The notes beneath the pieces are model-generated. The model was given only the letters and a program-made list of their open reading frames with translations, searched no databases and was not told the origin of the DNA. From Phaeosaccion multiseriatum (Eukaryota > Ochrophyta, other classes), in contig OZ218951.1 of the NCBI GenBank assembly GCA_965112735.1, positions 682,001-746,000 on the forward strand: a stretch of DNA of 64,000 bases, in the 5' to 3' direction. How positions within the stretch are numbered: position 1 is the first letter of the stretch; every line of letters starts with the position of its first letter. A program made the position numbers and the translations under genes. Below are positions 9,703 to 21,685 of the stretch, one piece after another.

Positions 9703-11418
9703 GCGCCCCAGCCCACGCGGGGGGGGGGGTTGGGGGCGAGTGAGGAGGATGTGCACACGAATCCAAATCTTTCGCTGTTTGCTCATGTGAACGCTGAGTT
9801 CGTTCTTTTCTCGAAATCATTTGGTGTCGAGCTTCTGGGGTGTTGGCCCTTATATTATGTATGTGAAGGGGGGCTCTTCCCCCTGCCACACACAGCAGAA
9901 GGGACGAATTTCACCCCCTTGCGGAGTGTTAGGGTGGGCAGTAGCAGTTACAACAGTGGAGGAGGCGTGTCGTTGAATATCCTTTTCATCCCCTTGCCTC
10001 ATCTTAGGCACCACCAAATGTTACGTGTGGAGCCTGGCAAGGTACAGTGAGTGAAGAGAGAGAATGCATTTTGTAATCCGGGACGGAGGAGGGGAAGGGG
10101 CCATTCGCCCACCTGCCCCAACACTGTTCTCGTAGTTTAAAGTCTTAACAGTTTTAATGGAGCAATATTGTTGTGGAAATCGATTGTGTGACCTTTTCTG
10201 CTCGTCCAGATGCGCTAGACGCCTCCCAGTCCAGACGTCAAGTGGGTGAAGTGGGAAGTCCCGTGCATGTAAATCAGGTGAGACGTCTAGCGCAAGCACT
10301 CCATTTTGTTTGCTCCAGTGTAAGGAGCACACTCCCTTTCCTTCCTTCCTTCTTTCATTCTTTCGTTCTCTCCTCCGTTCCTTCTCCGCCTGCCGTCCTC
10401 TCTAGGCCGTTGCTGTGCCTGCAACTCAACTTGTCACAGCAGTCTTCCCCTTGGGTCAATACAGTACTCGATCTCAGCTGTTTGACATGCATCAAATCGA
10501 ACCCCTCGATGAAAGATTTCGATACTCAGGATGCGTCCGCCAGAATCTGCCCCAGCACTTCCTCGCTCAGCGGAATGGGATTGCCCGCCATGCTGCTGCT
10601 GCCCGCCGCCAGAGATGCCACCTTGGCCCACTCTGAGGGCTGCAGCCCGTACGCCGAGAGGCCGGGGATGCAGAGGTCCACCGCCACTGCGGACAGCCTT
10701 GTGAGTTGGTGGACCGGGGGGTGGGGCCGGGGGGGTTGGCGACGACGGCAGCGGCAGAGGGGAGAGTGTGAGGGTAGGGGGGGGTGGGAGTCGGTTGGGG
10801 GGGGGGTGTGCGCACGAGAGGATGAGCATCAAGATGGAGAGTGCGTTGGGTGTTGGAGTGGGGAGAGTGTGTGTGAGAGTGGAGTGTGTAAGAGCGTGCT
10901 TTAACAGTGGGTGGGACCTTGAGTGTGCGAGGGAAAAGAGACTGGATTGGGGGAAGCGAGCAGAGAGGAGCGCAGCGCCCTGGCTGTTTGGTGACCCAAA
11001 GCTCTCTCACAAGTCAGGAAGGAAGGAAGGAAGGAAGGAGGGAAGGAAGGGCACTGTACGGCCTCAAAGGGCCTAAGCTCACACATCCCTCTCACTCACC
11101 ACGCCACTCCCTCCTCCGGGCTGGCGGTGGGGCTGCCCGTAATGAGTCGAGCAGTCTCCTCGTGCCTGGCAAGCGCCTCAGCGTACTCCGGCCCCGCCTT
11201 TGTGGGGGAGAGGGGAGGGAGGAGACCGAGAGGCAAGGCATCAGTCGAGAGGTGAACGTCCCATGAAATAGGCTCACAAGAGGAGCATATGTAAGTGCAT
11301 ACATATACTCGCAATCCCTATCCTTTTTCTCTCGATCGCTCTCTCTCTCTCTCTACTCGATCTCTCTTTCTCTCTCTCTCCCTCCCTCTAACCAACCTCT
11401 CTGTAAGCTTCGCTCTCT
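9584..11418. repeat. Segmental duplication, right copy
   Basis: Partner of 2452-4297. It holds the terminal Cys-rich exon, the shared flank and the last two exons of the intact ABM-FeADH gene. It differs by a 147-bp insertion after about 10211 and a much shorter GGAA tract. Because the dehydrogenase is complete on this side, this position is probably ancestral for the FeADH part. Confidence 0.93.
10211..10294. repeat. Inverted repeat inside a copy-specific 147-bp insertion
   Basis: TGCGCTAGACG at 10211-10221 is the exact reverse complement of CGTCTAGCGCA at 10284-10294. The pair lies within about 147 bp present in the right copy and absent from the left copy at about 3070-3100. It could be a small foldback element or a deletion scar. 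No clear target-site duplication was found. Confidence 0.6.
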
Positions 11419-14400
11419 CTCTCACTCACTCTCTGCCTTGCTCTCTCTCTCTTCTTATCCTCCTTTCTCTGTCTCTCTGTCTCGCCCTCTCTCCTCTCCC
11501 TCCGTCTCTCTCTCTCCGTACCTCTCTCAGTGCCTTGACATTGGCGGCGAAGACGAAAGGAAGAAGCCTCGCGCAGATGGCGCCATGAGGAGCTTCCTCG
11601 CACACACCTGCAATTGTGTGAGGACAACACGTAATAGAATGTGTGATGAAGCACATCCATATGGGGGTAAAAAACAGGTTGCGACAATGGCAAGGTGAGG
11701 GGATGGCAGTGGACGAGCGGGGGGGGTTGATGAGCAGGCGCATCTCTTCAGCGATAGCGTAGCGAGGACTTCGTTACTGCCGAAATATCCATACCCATAT
11801 GCGTGTGTGTGTGTCTGTCTGTGCGTGCGTGTAGGTATGTCTCTCTCTCTCTGTGTGTTGTGTGTGCGGCGTGTGTGATAAATGTGTGTGGGTGCTCCCT
11901 GCGCCTCTCTCTTCGCTCTCTCTCCCTGCCTGCCTTTCTTGGCTCTCTCTCCCTGCTTTCTCTCTCTTAGCTCTCTGTCCCTGTCTCTCTCCCTTCCCGC
12001 CTCTCGCCCTGCCTCCCTCTCTTGGCTCTCTCTCCCTGCCTTTCTCTCTCCCTCCCACAGTCTGTTCTGCCTCACTCCCTCCCTCCCAACCTCACCTCCC
12101 AGCACCCCCGCGAAGCCGTGTACCGCCCCCAGCTTGGCATTGGCCAACGCGTAACCGCCCATGACGCTGGCCAACGCCATGTCTTGCCTACGGACGGACA
12201 ACCAACAGCAGCACGAGGAAGGAGGTATATGCCATTAGGAGAGAACCACACAACCAACATTTGCAGCAGGAGGATTAGGCCTTGCCTTGCATGCTCCTTC
12301 ATCAACCCCTGAACAAGTGGGTCGAAAACAATTAGTTCAACACTGACACCCCCTTCCTCCTCTCCTGTCTTCTCCTGTCCTGTCCTGTCCAGTCCTCAGT
12401 GCTCTCTTCTCCTCCTCCTCCTCTTAGTCAGGCAGTCACCTCGCTGCCATGTCGCTGCCGTCTCTATAGGCGCTGCGAATACTCCTCGCAGCGCGGATTA
12501 TGCCCTCTCGTGCAAACGCATCGGTGAAGGGATTGGCCTGGAGACGGAGGGAGAGGGAGCGAGGGAGGGAGGGAGGGAGGGAGGGAGAGACGGGGAGAGA
12601 GACAGGGTGAGAGACAGCGCGCAGGAGATAACACACAAAGTGTGAGGGACCGTGCGAAAATCAAATCAACCCCCTCCTTTGCTTAACTCTCAACTCCCGT
12701 TCCATCTCCCTCCCCCAGTGCGCCATCACGTCCACGCTGATACCAAAGCAGCAGTAGCAGCAGCAGTAAAAACTGAACACACTCACACTGGACACTGGAC
12801 AGGCTCACCTTGCAGCTGACGAAGGGCTCAATGCACTGCGTGAGGGCGTCGAGGCCGGTGCAGGCGGTTACGAGGGGAGACGCTGAAACCGTCAGGAAGG
12901 GGTCCACAACCGCCACATCGGGCATCATGTAGGGGCTGGGAAGGGGGGACGGCAGTGGATGGGGGGGGGGGGGGTGTCAGTGTAGGGAGGAAGACAAGAT
13001 GATAAGATAAGATAAGATAAGATAAGGTGAGACGGCTTCGTTCTTTGCAGGGGTTGGGCATCCTTCTTTACCTTCGGATGGAGGCCTTGATGCCCTGCTC
13101 CTCAGCCTTGACGACGGCGTTCTTGGTCACCTCACTGCATAGCACCGCAAGAGTGGGGGGGGGGGGAGGAGAGGGAGGGAGGGAGGGAGGGAGGGAGGGA
13201 GGGAGGGGATGGAGGGAAGGAGGGAGAAGTGAGGCAGAGGGAGAGGGAGAGAGGAGCGGAGAGGGGGAGGGGGAGGGAGAGGGAGAGGGAGAGGAGAGGG
13301 AGAGGGAGCAGGAGAAATGAAGGAAGGAAGGAAGGAAGGAAGGAAGGAAGGAAGGAAGGAAGGAAGGAAGGAAGATGGAGAGGGAGGGGGAGGGGGGGGG
13401 CTTCAGCTCCGATTCCTTTCCAGTACAAGTAGCGCGAACACAGTAATGAGGCAAAATAAAGTTACCGACAACGCAGTAAGTCAATAGAATCCCTTGCCTC
13501 CCCTTCCAACGCGGCACAGACCTCCCTGTGCCCGCTGTGGTGGGTACAGCGATGTACGGCAGAGAGGGCTTGGACACCTTCTTGCCCCGCCCCACCACCT
13601 CAATGTAGTCCATCACATCCCCCTCATTGGCGAGGAGGCAGGCGAGGGCCTTGCCTGGGGGTGGAGGGTGAGTGGGTGAGGGGGTGGGGGGTTGAGTGAG
13701 TGAGTGAGTGAGTGAGTGAGTGAGTGAATGGTTGAAGGAGCACGGCGCAGCACTGACCCGCATCGACGACGCTCCCACCCCCGATGCCGATGACAATGTC
13801 GCAACCCGCGGCCGTGGCTGTGTCGAGGCCCGCCTGCACCGAGGGAGTAGGACAGCGGGCATGGAGGGAGTAGAGAGACATTAGGCGCCGGCCCAGGCCC
13901 AAGCAATGCGTAGACCGGACAGGTACGGGCAGGTACGGACACAAAGAGGGCAGGACGGAGGGGCGGAGGAGCGGGAGACAGAGACACGCCTAGACGGACT
14001 CAGGTGAGGGGTGGAGCGACTATTAACATCCAAGGAAGGAAGGAAGCAAGGACTGCAGACCTGAATGCTTCCGATGGTGGGCTCTGCCGTTACAGAAACC
14101 ACGCGGCACTTGTCCTCTCCGAAGGCGGCCTGCACGGCGACCACAAGCTCGCCCGCAGAGCCCTCCCCCTTTGCTCCTCGTGCTCCCGTGACGATGAGCG
14201 GCTTGGAAGCGTCGAAGCCCTTGGCGATGGACGGCACCTGAGACGCGCGGGGAGAGAAGAGGGAGAGAGGGGGGGGGAGAGGGGTGGAGAGAGAGGGGTG
14301 GGGGGGTGGGGGTAAGAGGGCGCGGGAGAGAGAAAGAGGGGAGAGATGGGGAGAGAGCGTGAGAGTGGGAGAGAATGAGAGCGAGAGGGGGAAGAGGAGA

Positions 14401-16744
14401 ATGAGACGGAAAGAGAGAGAGAGCCTCTGTATAAAGTGATACATCACTACTCTTAACTGTGATACATCACTACTCTTAACTCCCCGCTTCACTCCCTCCA
14501 TGCAATGCGCCACCTCTCTTCACCTGCGCTGCTGACCCTTCGCCGAAGACAAGTCGTCCCGGGCTGCCGAATTCGAAGGAGGTGGGCTTGTTGGCGGGAC
14601 TGAGATGGACACAACACAGAGAGAGACAGAAAGAGAGAGAGAGAGGGAGAGAGAGAGAGTAGAGAGACAAGAGAGAGAGGGAGAGAGACGGAGGGAGAGA
14701 GAGAGAGAAAGAGGAGAGGGAGAGAGAGAGAGAGAGCGGGTGGAGGATACAAAGAGACGAGAGGGAGGATAAGAGAGGGAAAACAGAGAGATACCGCACA
14801 GCCCATGAGTGATGCGATGCGATGCGGCAGGGGGGTGCGCGTGAGAGGAGAGGAGAACGCCCCCGCTTCGTCCGCCTCTCCCTCTCCTTCTGCCTCCCTC
14901 CCTCCCTCCCTCCCTCCCTCCCGTTATGCCTATACTCTTCACTTCACAGCCTACCTCATGGTGGCTTGGGCGTGGCTGATTGCCTCTGTCCGGTGCCAGT
15001 GTGCGCTGTGCGGGAAGACGGTTACAAACTTGGTCGCCCCCCGGGGTCTGGCCATCATATCCGCCACTGCATCTCGCCATCGGAGGTAGTGCGGTGTCTC
15101 CTTGTGTGCCGCAGGGCCTGCTTCGCTGTTGTACACCTGTTGGGTGATAGGAGGAGGGAGGGAGGGAGGGAGGGAGGGAGTGAGGGAGGGAGGGAGGGAG
15201 GGAGGGGGTGAAGCAGGGAGGGGGTGAAGCAGGGAGGGTTAGAGCCTACGCAGAGGGACGGGTCCCGTGTTGCTTCTCCCGGGGTGGAGGTGGGCCGAAG
15301 TGAGTCTCAGTGCCGCTGTTCTACACGGTAAGGCACTTTGGTGAGCCTTCCTCACTCGCTGCAAGCGAGCCTCACGCACGCACCCACGCACGAGCGTACG
15401 GACGCCCGCCTTTCTTCCTTACTACTTACTCATATGCTTACTGACTTACCTCAACAAGCACGAAGTTGCTGCTGTCCTCGACCCCTCTGAGCAAGTCGAA
15501 GCGGTGGATGCCTCCCTCTCTGACGCTGTTGCGGCAGTTGTCGAGCGTGTGGAGGATGAAGGCCTCCTCCATGCCGGGCTTGACCTGCACATTATCACAC
15601 ACGTGCATACACACACACGTACACACACATACACACACGCACGTCAGAGCATTTGAGTCAGTGAAAGGGCGGCACAAACACACACACACACAAACACGAG
15701 TAAGTTGGGGTGGGGACATGGCAATACCACCAACTAATCAAGTAATCAATAAATCCCCCCCTCCTCCACACACCCCTCCAAACAAAAGCCTACAAGCGAC
15801 GACGCCGCTCCCACACACACCTCATTAACCACCTCCCCTATGTACCCACCTGTACGTCCACAAGGACCGCCAGCATGGGAGGAGCCCCCGCTGACTCCCC
15901 CTCTGCCTCCACCCCCATCGCCGCTGCCACTGCCTGCCCCGCATCCCCTTCCGAAGCGGAGGCCTCCACGTCCCACAAGGGCCCCCCGGGGAAGAGGGTG
16001 GTGTACTTGGAGGCTCTGCGCGGCTCTGCCATGAGCTCTGCGACTGCGTCTCTCCATCCCGCGTAGTGCGCTGTCTCCTTGTGCGCAGCAGGGGCATCGG
16101 CGTCCTTGTACACCTGTTGGTTGTTTGCGTGTGTGCGTGCATGTGTGCGCGTGTTTGGGGGTGTCTGTGTTTACGGGTGTTTGCGTGGGTGGAGTGTGTT
16201 GTTCATTGTTGTTTGTGCCCACGGGACGAAGTGACTGACGGACTGACTGACGGACTGACTGACTGACTGGCTAACCTCTATGAGACAGAAGGTATCGGGG
16301 TCGTCAAGGCCCTTGAGCACGTCGAACCTCGCCACGCCCTCCTCCCGCATGCTGCCCTTGGAGTTGGCCACGCTGCTCTCCCAAAAAGTGGGTCCCGACG
16401 ACGGTTTCAGAGTCCCAAACACGTGCACCGCTAGCAGGCCGTCTACGGCGAGGGGGAGAGAGAGAGAGGGGGGGGGAGGGAGAGGAAGAGAGAGGAAGAT
16501 GTTTCGTTCAGAGCCCGCCCGACCAACCTTGAGAGATGCACGCTTCTGCACAAAAGAAGAGCGCTCCAATGTGCGGCCACTCAACTCACTCACCTCCATC
16601 CCCGCCAGTACTGCTACTGCTTCCCCCGCCTCGCAAGAGAGTCGCCCGCCCAGACGAGAATGGCGTGGCATTTGCTCCTGCGTCGAGGAAGACGCTGCCC
16701 TCCCTGACGTCGATCCTGCCGCCGCCCCTGCCCCTGCTACCACC

Positions 16745-16783
<39 letters not shown>

Positions 16784-17338
16784 GCTGATCCTGCTGTACG
16801 CATGTCCAGTACCCGGTGCGAGAGGGGAGGGGACGAACCCGTGGATGTGATCGGCACTGAGGAGCAGAGCGGTGGCGAGGCGCTTGAGACCGCGGCCTCC
16901 GGTGCCTGCTGTTGCTGCCTACGGTACAGTAAGGTACAAAGAAAGGGAGAGGTTAATTCAGGGATGTGGAGGGTAAAGGGAGGACGACGAGGCGGACGAC
17001 AAGGACGAGGAGAGGGAAAGGAGGGGTCAGGGTATTGACCTTTCAATGAGTGATAGTCTTCCAAGAGGTGGTGTCAAAAAGAGAAAGATGTTAAGTGCAT
17101 GTTTCCGGCCACAGCCCAGGGTGTAGTCCAAGACGGCTCTTCAGCCCGTCGAGCAGCAGCAAGCACGAGAGTTTGCGCGATGGAAGAAGAGGGCACATGG
17201 GAGGAGCGAGCTCCACCCTCTCACTTCATGATGAGAAGAGAAGAGAAGAGCATGAAAGGAAGGAAATGCAAACTCACCCTCGATGAGGATCGACATGACA
17301 GACGCCACAGCATCGTAGAAAGGACAGCACCGTCGCAC
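10526..17338 (-). CDS. ABM-ABM-iron-containing alcohol dehydrogenase fusion protein
   Basis: Seventeen exons (17338-17278, 16914-16594, 16442-16276, 16113-15850, 15584-15450, 15136-14955, 14599-14524, 14237-14061, 13833-13758, 13654-13522, 13134-13072, 12935-12809, 12537-12440, 12187-12096, 11607-11522, 11197-11100, 10697-10526) sum to 2328 nt, 775 residues, all phases agreeing. Residues 1-376 hold a Ser-rich leader and two ABM-type regions, each with a (Y/H)VFG or VKPG start, EVY at the strand end, and AHKET.HY..WRDAVA..M..PR. Residues 377-775 are a full Fe-ADH/maleylacetate-reductase fold: [68 protein letters not shown] and [11 protein letters not shown]. One usual metal-ligand His is Gln (DALTQ). 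The combination suggests quinol or carbonyl redox chemistry, which is inference. The first exon is the least certain part. Confidence 0.85.
13140..13376. repeat. Purine-rich (GGGA/GGAA)n tract in FeADH intron
   Basis: About 235 bp of G/A on the plus strand, with GGGAGG, GAGAGG and GGAA sub-runs. On the coding strand it forms the pyrimidine-rich stretch near the acceptor of the SEVT exon. Similar purine runs occur at 12540-12600, 14240-14420, 14620-14780 and 15150-15215 in other introns of this gene. Confidence 0.85.
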
Positions 17339-17635
17339 TCCGCAAGGAGCAGTTGGGAAAGGAGAGCAAGGCTAGCGAGACGAACAAGGAAAATCCACGA
17401 GGGAGATAATTCCAGCATAATGCGTTGGGGATACGCGCCGTGATTCACAGATTCCCAGCCCAAAAATCTAAAAATCTAATTGCAAAAATCGGAGAGGACG
17501 AGAGAGGACCCTCCTTCTTCAAACTTGGGCCTGCCTTCGTGTATGTGGTCTAGGTTTGAGTCGGCGGAGGTACGGCTCCAACCACTCGAGCTTGGAAGAC
17601 GCAGAAGGGACGCAAAGTAGATAGGATAGGAGAAA
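17339..17635. promoter_or_regulatory. Divergent intergenic region, ABM-FeADH / beta-lactamase-like
   Basis: This 297-bp gap separates the two start codons, transcribed outward. It must hold both promoters unless a 5' UTR intron exists. No strong TATA box is seen. The region is richer in A/T (AAAAATCTAAAAATCTAATT near 17463) than its surroundings. Confidence 0.4.
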
Positions 17636-20431
17636 ATGGCGAAGAAGGGAAGTAAGCCACCTGCGGCTCTCCGCGGAAGGAAAAGCAGTAACAACAGTAC
17701 CAAAAGCAAGAAGAGCAGTAGCGGCAAGGGGGTTCTTAGTAGTCCGTGGGTATCCGCAGCGGTAGTCGCGGTTGTTATCGCCGGCGTCCTTATTGCATAT
17801 CACCAAGGAGAGCCAGCAGCAAAAGGGAGCCACACGACTGGCGAGAGCCAGGCGAGAAAGAAGAAGAGCGCCAAAGCGGATACGGGGAGGCTCCCTGAGG
17901 ACCTATCTAAGCTGCACAAGAAGCGCCTGTTGCAGGTCAACATCGAGAAGCTGCTCCTCTCCTCCAACAACGCCACCATAGAGAACATAATCGATGATAC
18001 GACCAACATGGGCCCTGTCACAGTCTCGTGCCATTACTCCAAGGACGACCAGAAGAAGCAGCTGGTAAACATGACGTTCGGAGATTGGCCAGCGGCCCAG
18101 GACCACACGGCAGTGGCGCTGAGGTCAACAAGTAAGATCTTCGCATCCACCGCGTTTATGAGCTTGGTGGAGTCGGGGCAGTTCGGCCTCAGCCTGGACA
18201 GTAAAGTGGGTGACTTCTTTCCCTCCTGCGGCATCCTCGTCAACTCTTCTATCAGAGAGCTGCTGAGCATGGACTCTGCGCTCGACAATCGCCTCCAAGT
18301 GGCGCTAATGGAGTCGGACTCCTCCGCCGATCACGTGGGCTTCCCGCCCTACTGCGATCGACAGGGCTACAACGTGGAGGAGTGCGTGACGCGTGTAATT
18401 TGCCCTGCGTACCGCCTCCCTGCCGAGCGAGGAGCTGCAGCAGCGGTGGAAAGAGACACCGGGGGCTCGGAGGAGGAAGAGGGGAAGGAAGGGGGAGGAG
18501 AACAACCAAAGGATGGAGCAGAAGAAGAGGAGGAGGAGGAGGAGGAGGAGGAGGAGGAGGGGTATCGCTTCGTGAAGAGCATCTTGGATGTGCCCGATAT
18601 TAGCTGCGTGGACCGCAACGAAAAGTGCGCCCTGTGGGTGAAGCATGGCTTCTGCAGCACGAACCCCCGCTACATGCTCACCCAGTGCCGCGCTGCCTGC
18701 GAGGTGTGCGAGGACAACGGCCCTCTGTGGTACACCAGGGATGAAGCCTTTGGGGTGAGTAGTGACTGGACGGACGGGCGGGCGGGTGGGTGCGTGCGTG
18801 CGTGCGTGCATGCGTGCGTGCGTGGGTGGGTGGGTTGATAGGAGGGTGGAGGCGTATGCGGCTTGGGCGCGGGGATGGGGAGGAAGGGAGGGAGCGAGCG
18901 AGGGAGGGAAGACAAACTGCACTTAGACAAAGAGAAGCGGCCGCGGGCCAGAACTAGATTGATGCGGTGATAGCTCTCCCACGCCCTGCTGCCCCCCCCC
19001 CCATCCACTGCCATCGTTGTTGTGCTTCTGCTTGCTTGTGCTGGCCTTGTTCTTCTGTGGTCACTCGCTTCGTCCGAACAGGGCGGCAGCCTCGTGCGAG
19101 TGGCGGGAATGTCTTGCTCCTACGATAACTACGCATACACGCTCGTCGACGCGATGGTGCGCAGGGCCTCTGGTACGTGACTTACTGACGTTGCCTTGCC
19201 CCTCACCCTTCGCCCCCCCCCCCCCCCCCCCATGCGACAAGCCGCGCTGCATAAGTGGATACGGCACACACTCGAGACCGGCGTGATGCTCTCTTGCAGT
19301 GCTGAGAGCGTCACCTCTTGTGCTCCTTGTTCGCTACTTCGTTCAACAGTTCGAGCTTCTAACCTCCTCCTCCTCCTCCTCCTCCTCCTCCTCGCTCGGT
19401 GCTTTTCTCTCTGCAACCAACGTTTCACGCGTCATGAATGCCCCCGACAACCCCTCGACCAACAAGGCCGCCCTCTGCTGCACTGGATCTTGGAGAACAT
19501 TGCTAAGCCCCTACAGCTGAGCGATATGCTGCACTGCATAGAAGGAGAGGGCAAGGAGGAAGGGGAAGAAGCAGCAGCAGCAGGCGCAGCAGAAGGAGGA
19601 GGGGGAGGAGGAGGAGCAGAAGGATCAACAGCAGGGACAACAGGAGGAGGAGGAGGAGGAGGACCGACCGTGTGCTACGGCCCTCCTGCGGATGGGGACA
19701 TGACCAACTCAACGGCCTGGCCCCTGTGGAGGGGAGGACAAGAGTCGGTAAGCGTGTCACACACACACCGGACAGCGAGAGCGGGAGGGTTGGGGGGGCT
19801 TCCAAGGACTGCTGGACTGTGTCGTTGTCCCGGGTTCTGCTTTGCCCTCACCCCCTCCCCTCCCCCCCCCTCCCCCCCCTCCTCCCAGCAGCCGACCGCT
19901 TGCCCTTCCTTGTCCTCATCTCACGCTTCCCAACTGTTTTGCTTCTGAGCTATTTTGTGTAACTGCCGTCCCCCTGGTCCGTCCGAAGAAGTAACGCTCT
20001 GTTTTGTTGTGCTGATTGGGTATACATTGGTAGGAGAATTGGGTGTCCAACTCTCTGCTGGCCTCTGTGACGGATGTGACGACGTTTCTGGCTATGATGA
20101 CCAACGGGGGCTCTCTCAACGGCACCCGAATCATCAGGTAAGGCACCTTGAGGGTTTAATTGTGTTTGCTTGAGTGGCTCCTGCCCAGCGACTGAATGAC
20201 TTGGAAATCTCTTCACTTGGAGGAGACACGCAGGCGCCATTTGCTCCTCTTGTCCCACCGCTGCTGCTCGCACTTCGCTGTTTCTTCTCTCACGCGCACA
20301 CGTGTCTCTCTTCTGTCTCTCCATCTCTCTGTCTCACGTTCTTCTCTCCTCCCTCTCACCCCTCTTCCTCCTTTTCTCCTCGTTCCTTCCATCGCTCACC
20401 CCTCCCTCTCTCTCCTCTTCTCTCTGTGTCG

Positions 20432-20462
<31 letters not shown>

Positions 20463-21313
20463 CCCTCTTCTCTCTCTGTCTCTCTCTCTCTTTTGGACAG
20501 CCAATCCTCCGTGGATACGATTCTTACTCCTTGGAACAAGCGCGAGTGCCACGGCGTCGATAGCTTCGGCTTGGGCATCGGCACCTGCACAGCCTCTGAT
20601 AACGTGAGTGGAGTGAAGCGTGAGGACGTCACGAGAGAGGGGGGATAGAGGAGAGGAGGGGAGGGGCGAGAGAGAGAGAGAGTATGAGAGTGAGTGTGTA
20701 TATGTGTGAGAGAGAGAATGAGAGAGGAACGGGGGGGGGGGCGGAGGGAGGGACGGAGGGAGGGATGGACGGAGGGAGAAATGCGGGTACGGTAGGGCTC
20801 ATGGAAATTGCGTTGAACAGCTGTGTGGAACATTTGGAACTGAATTTACTTCCTCCTCCTATCCTCCCCCATTCACTCCACGACCGCCTCCCCCCCCCCC
20901 CTCCTTCCTCCTCCTCCTCCTCCTCCTCCTCCTCCTCCTCCATCCTCCCCCGTCCCCCCCCCTTTCAGCCGGCAAGCCTCTGCGAGGCGACAGGGTGGTG
21001 GGGCTGGGGAGGATCCTACGGCACTCGACTTGTCATGCTGCCAGATGTGGGCCTGTCCTGCGCGGTTATGGCCAACATGTCGCCGGGGTTCGGCCACGAC
21101 AAGACAGGGAGAGTCATGCGTTTTGCGTCAAGACAGCACCCCATGGCTCACAGGTTGGCGGCCATCCTGCGCACGATCTGGCCCGAGCCGGGGTCGGAGG
21201 CGGAGGCAGCGTTTGAGACGCAGCTGTGGAAGCAGGAGCAGCAGCGGAAGGCGGAGCAGGAGAGGCTTTTACGGCAACAGCAGCGTCAGCAGCAGAAGAG
21301 CGCGCCACAATAG
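17636..21313 (+). CDS. Membrane-anchored beta-lactamase-fold serine hydrolase with inserted ShKT domain
   Basis: Exons 17636-18754, 19082-19172, 19467-19747, 20034-20137, 20501-20603 and 20969-21313 give 680 residues in consistent phases. A Lys/Ser-rich N-terminus and one membrane helix (about 38-55) predict a type II membrane protein. The class C beta-lactamase/DD-peptidase fold is shown by STSK (164-167; S-x-x-K), DNYAYTLVDAMVRRASG (Y-x-N motif), a following ILENIAKPLQLSDM helix, FLAMMTNGGSLNGTRII, and GWGGSYGTRLVMLPDVG as the third strand. Between the first two motifs lie a poly-Glu run (295-308) and a six-Cys ShKT module (about 324-358). The C-terminus is a Gln/Arg-rich coiled coil. Substrate unknown; eukaryotic relatives include LACTB-like peptidases and esterases. 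Confidence 0.85.
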
Positions 21314-21685
21314 TGTTGGCGATAGCCGTAGCAGTAGAGCCACGAGCGCAGATCTACACGCAGGCAGGGAGGGGGAGGGGGCGGTGTTCTTCCTCGCGTT
21401 CCGTTCGAGGCGGGTGGGGGTGTGAGGTAGAATGGTCGTGTTATGTCTTTAGGACATGACTACTTATGTACAAGTGGAACAGGCCTTTCGGGCAGAGCCC
21501 TCTCCGCCCCTTGGCCGCATGCGCTGCCTGGAGGCGTGTCTCTTGTCTTCCTTCCCCACCCCCTTCCCACTAACTATTTACACACGCAAGCACCGCATGT
21601 ACACAAAAAGCTGAGCCCTTCCTGCCCACTGTATCCTCGTCAGCCCATTGCCACTTTCAGGGGCCGTATCCGGTGGGGCGAGGAA
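21314..21685. other. Convergent gap, no gene seen
   Basis: This 372-bp stretch lies between the stop codons of the beta-lactamase-like gene and ATG12. Overlapping ORFs have no recognisable content and it probably holds both 3' UTRs. Confidence 0.4.

Noticed and set aside
16171-17064. 297-codon minus-strand ORF with a poly-Ala run
   Set aside because: Its frame does not splice in phase to the ABM exon at 16442. The alternative frame 16914-16594 does, and it gives an ABM-like segment.
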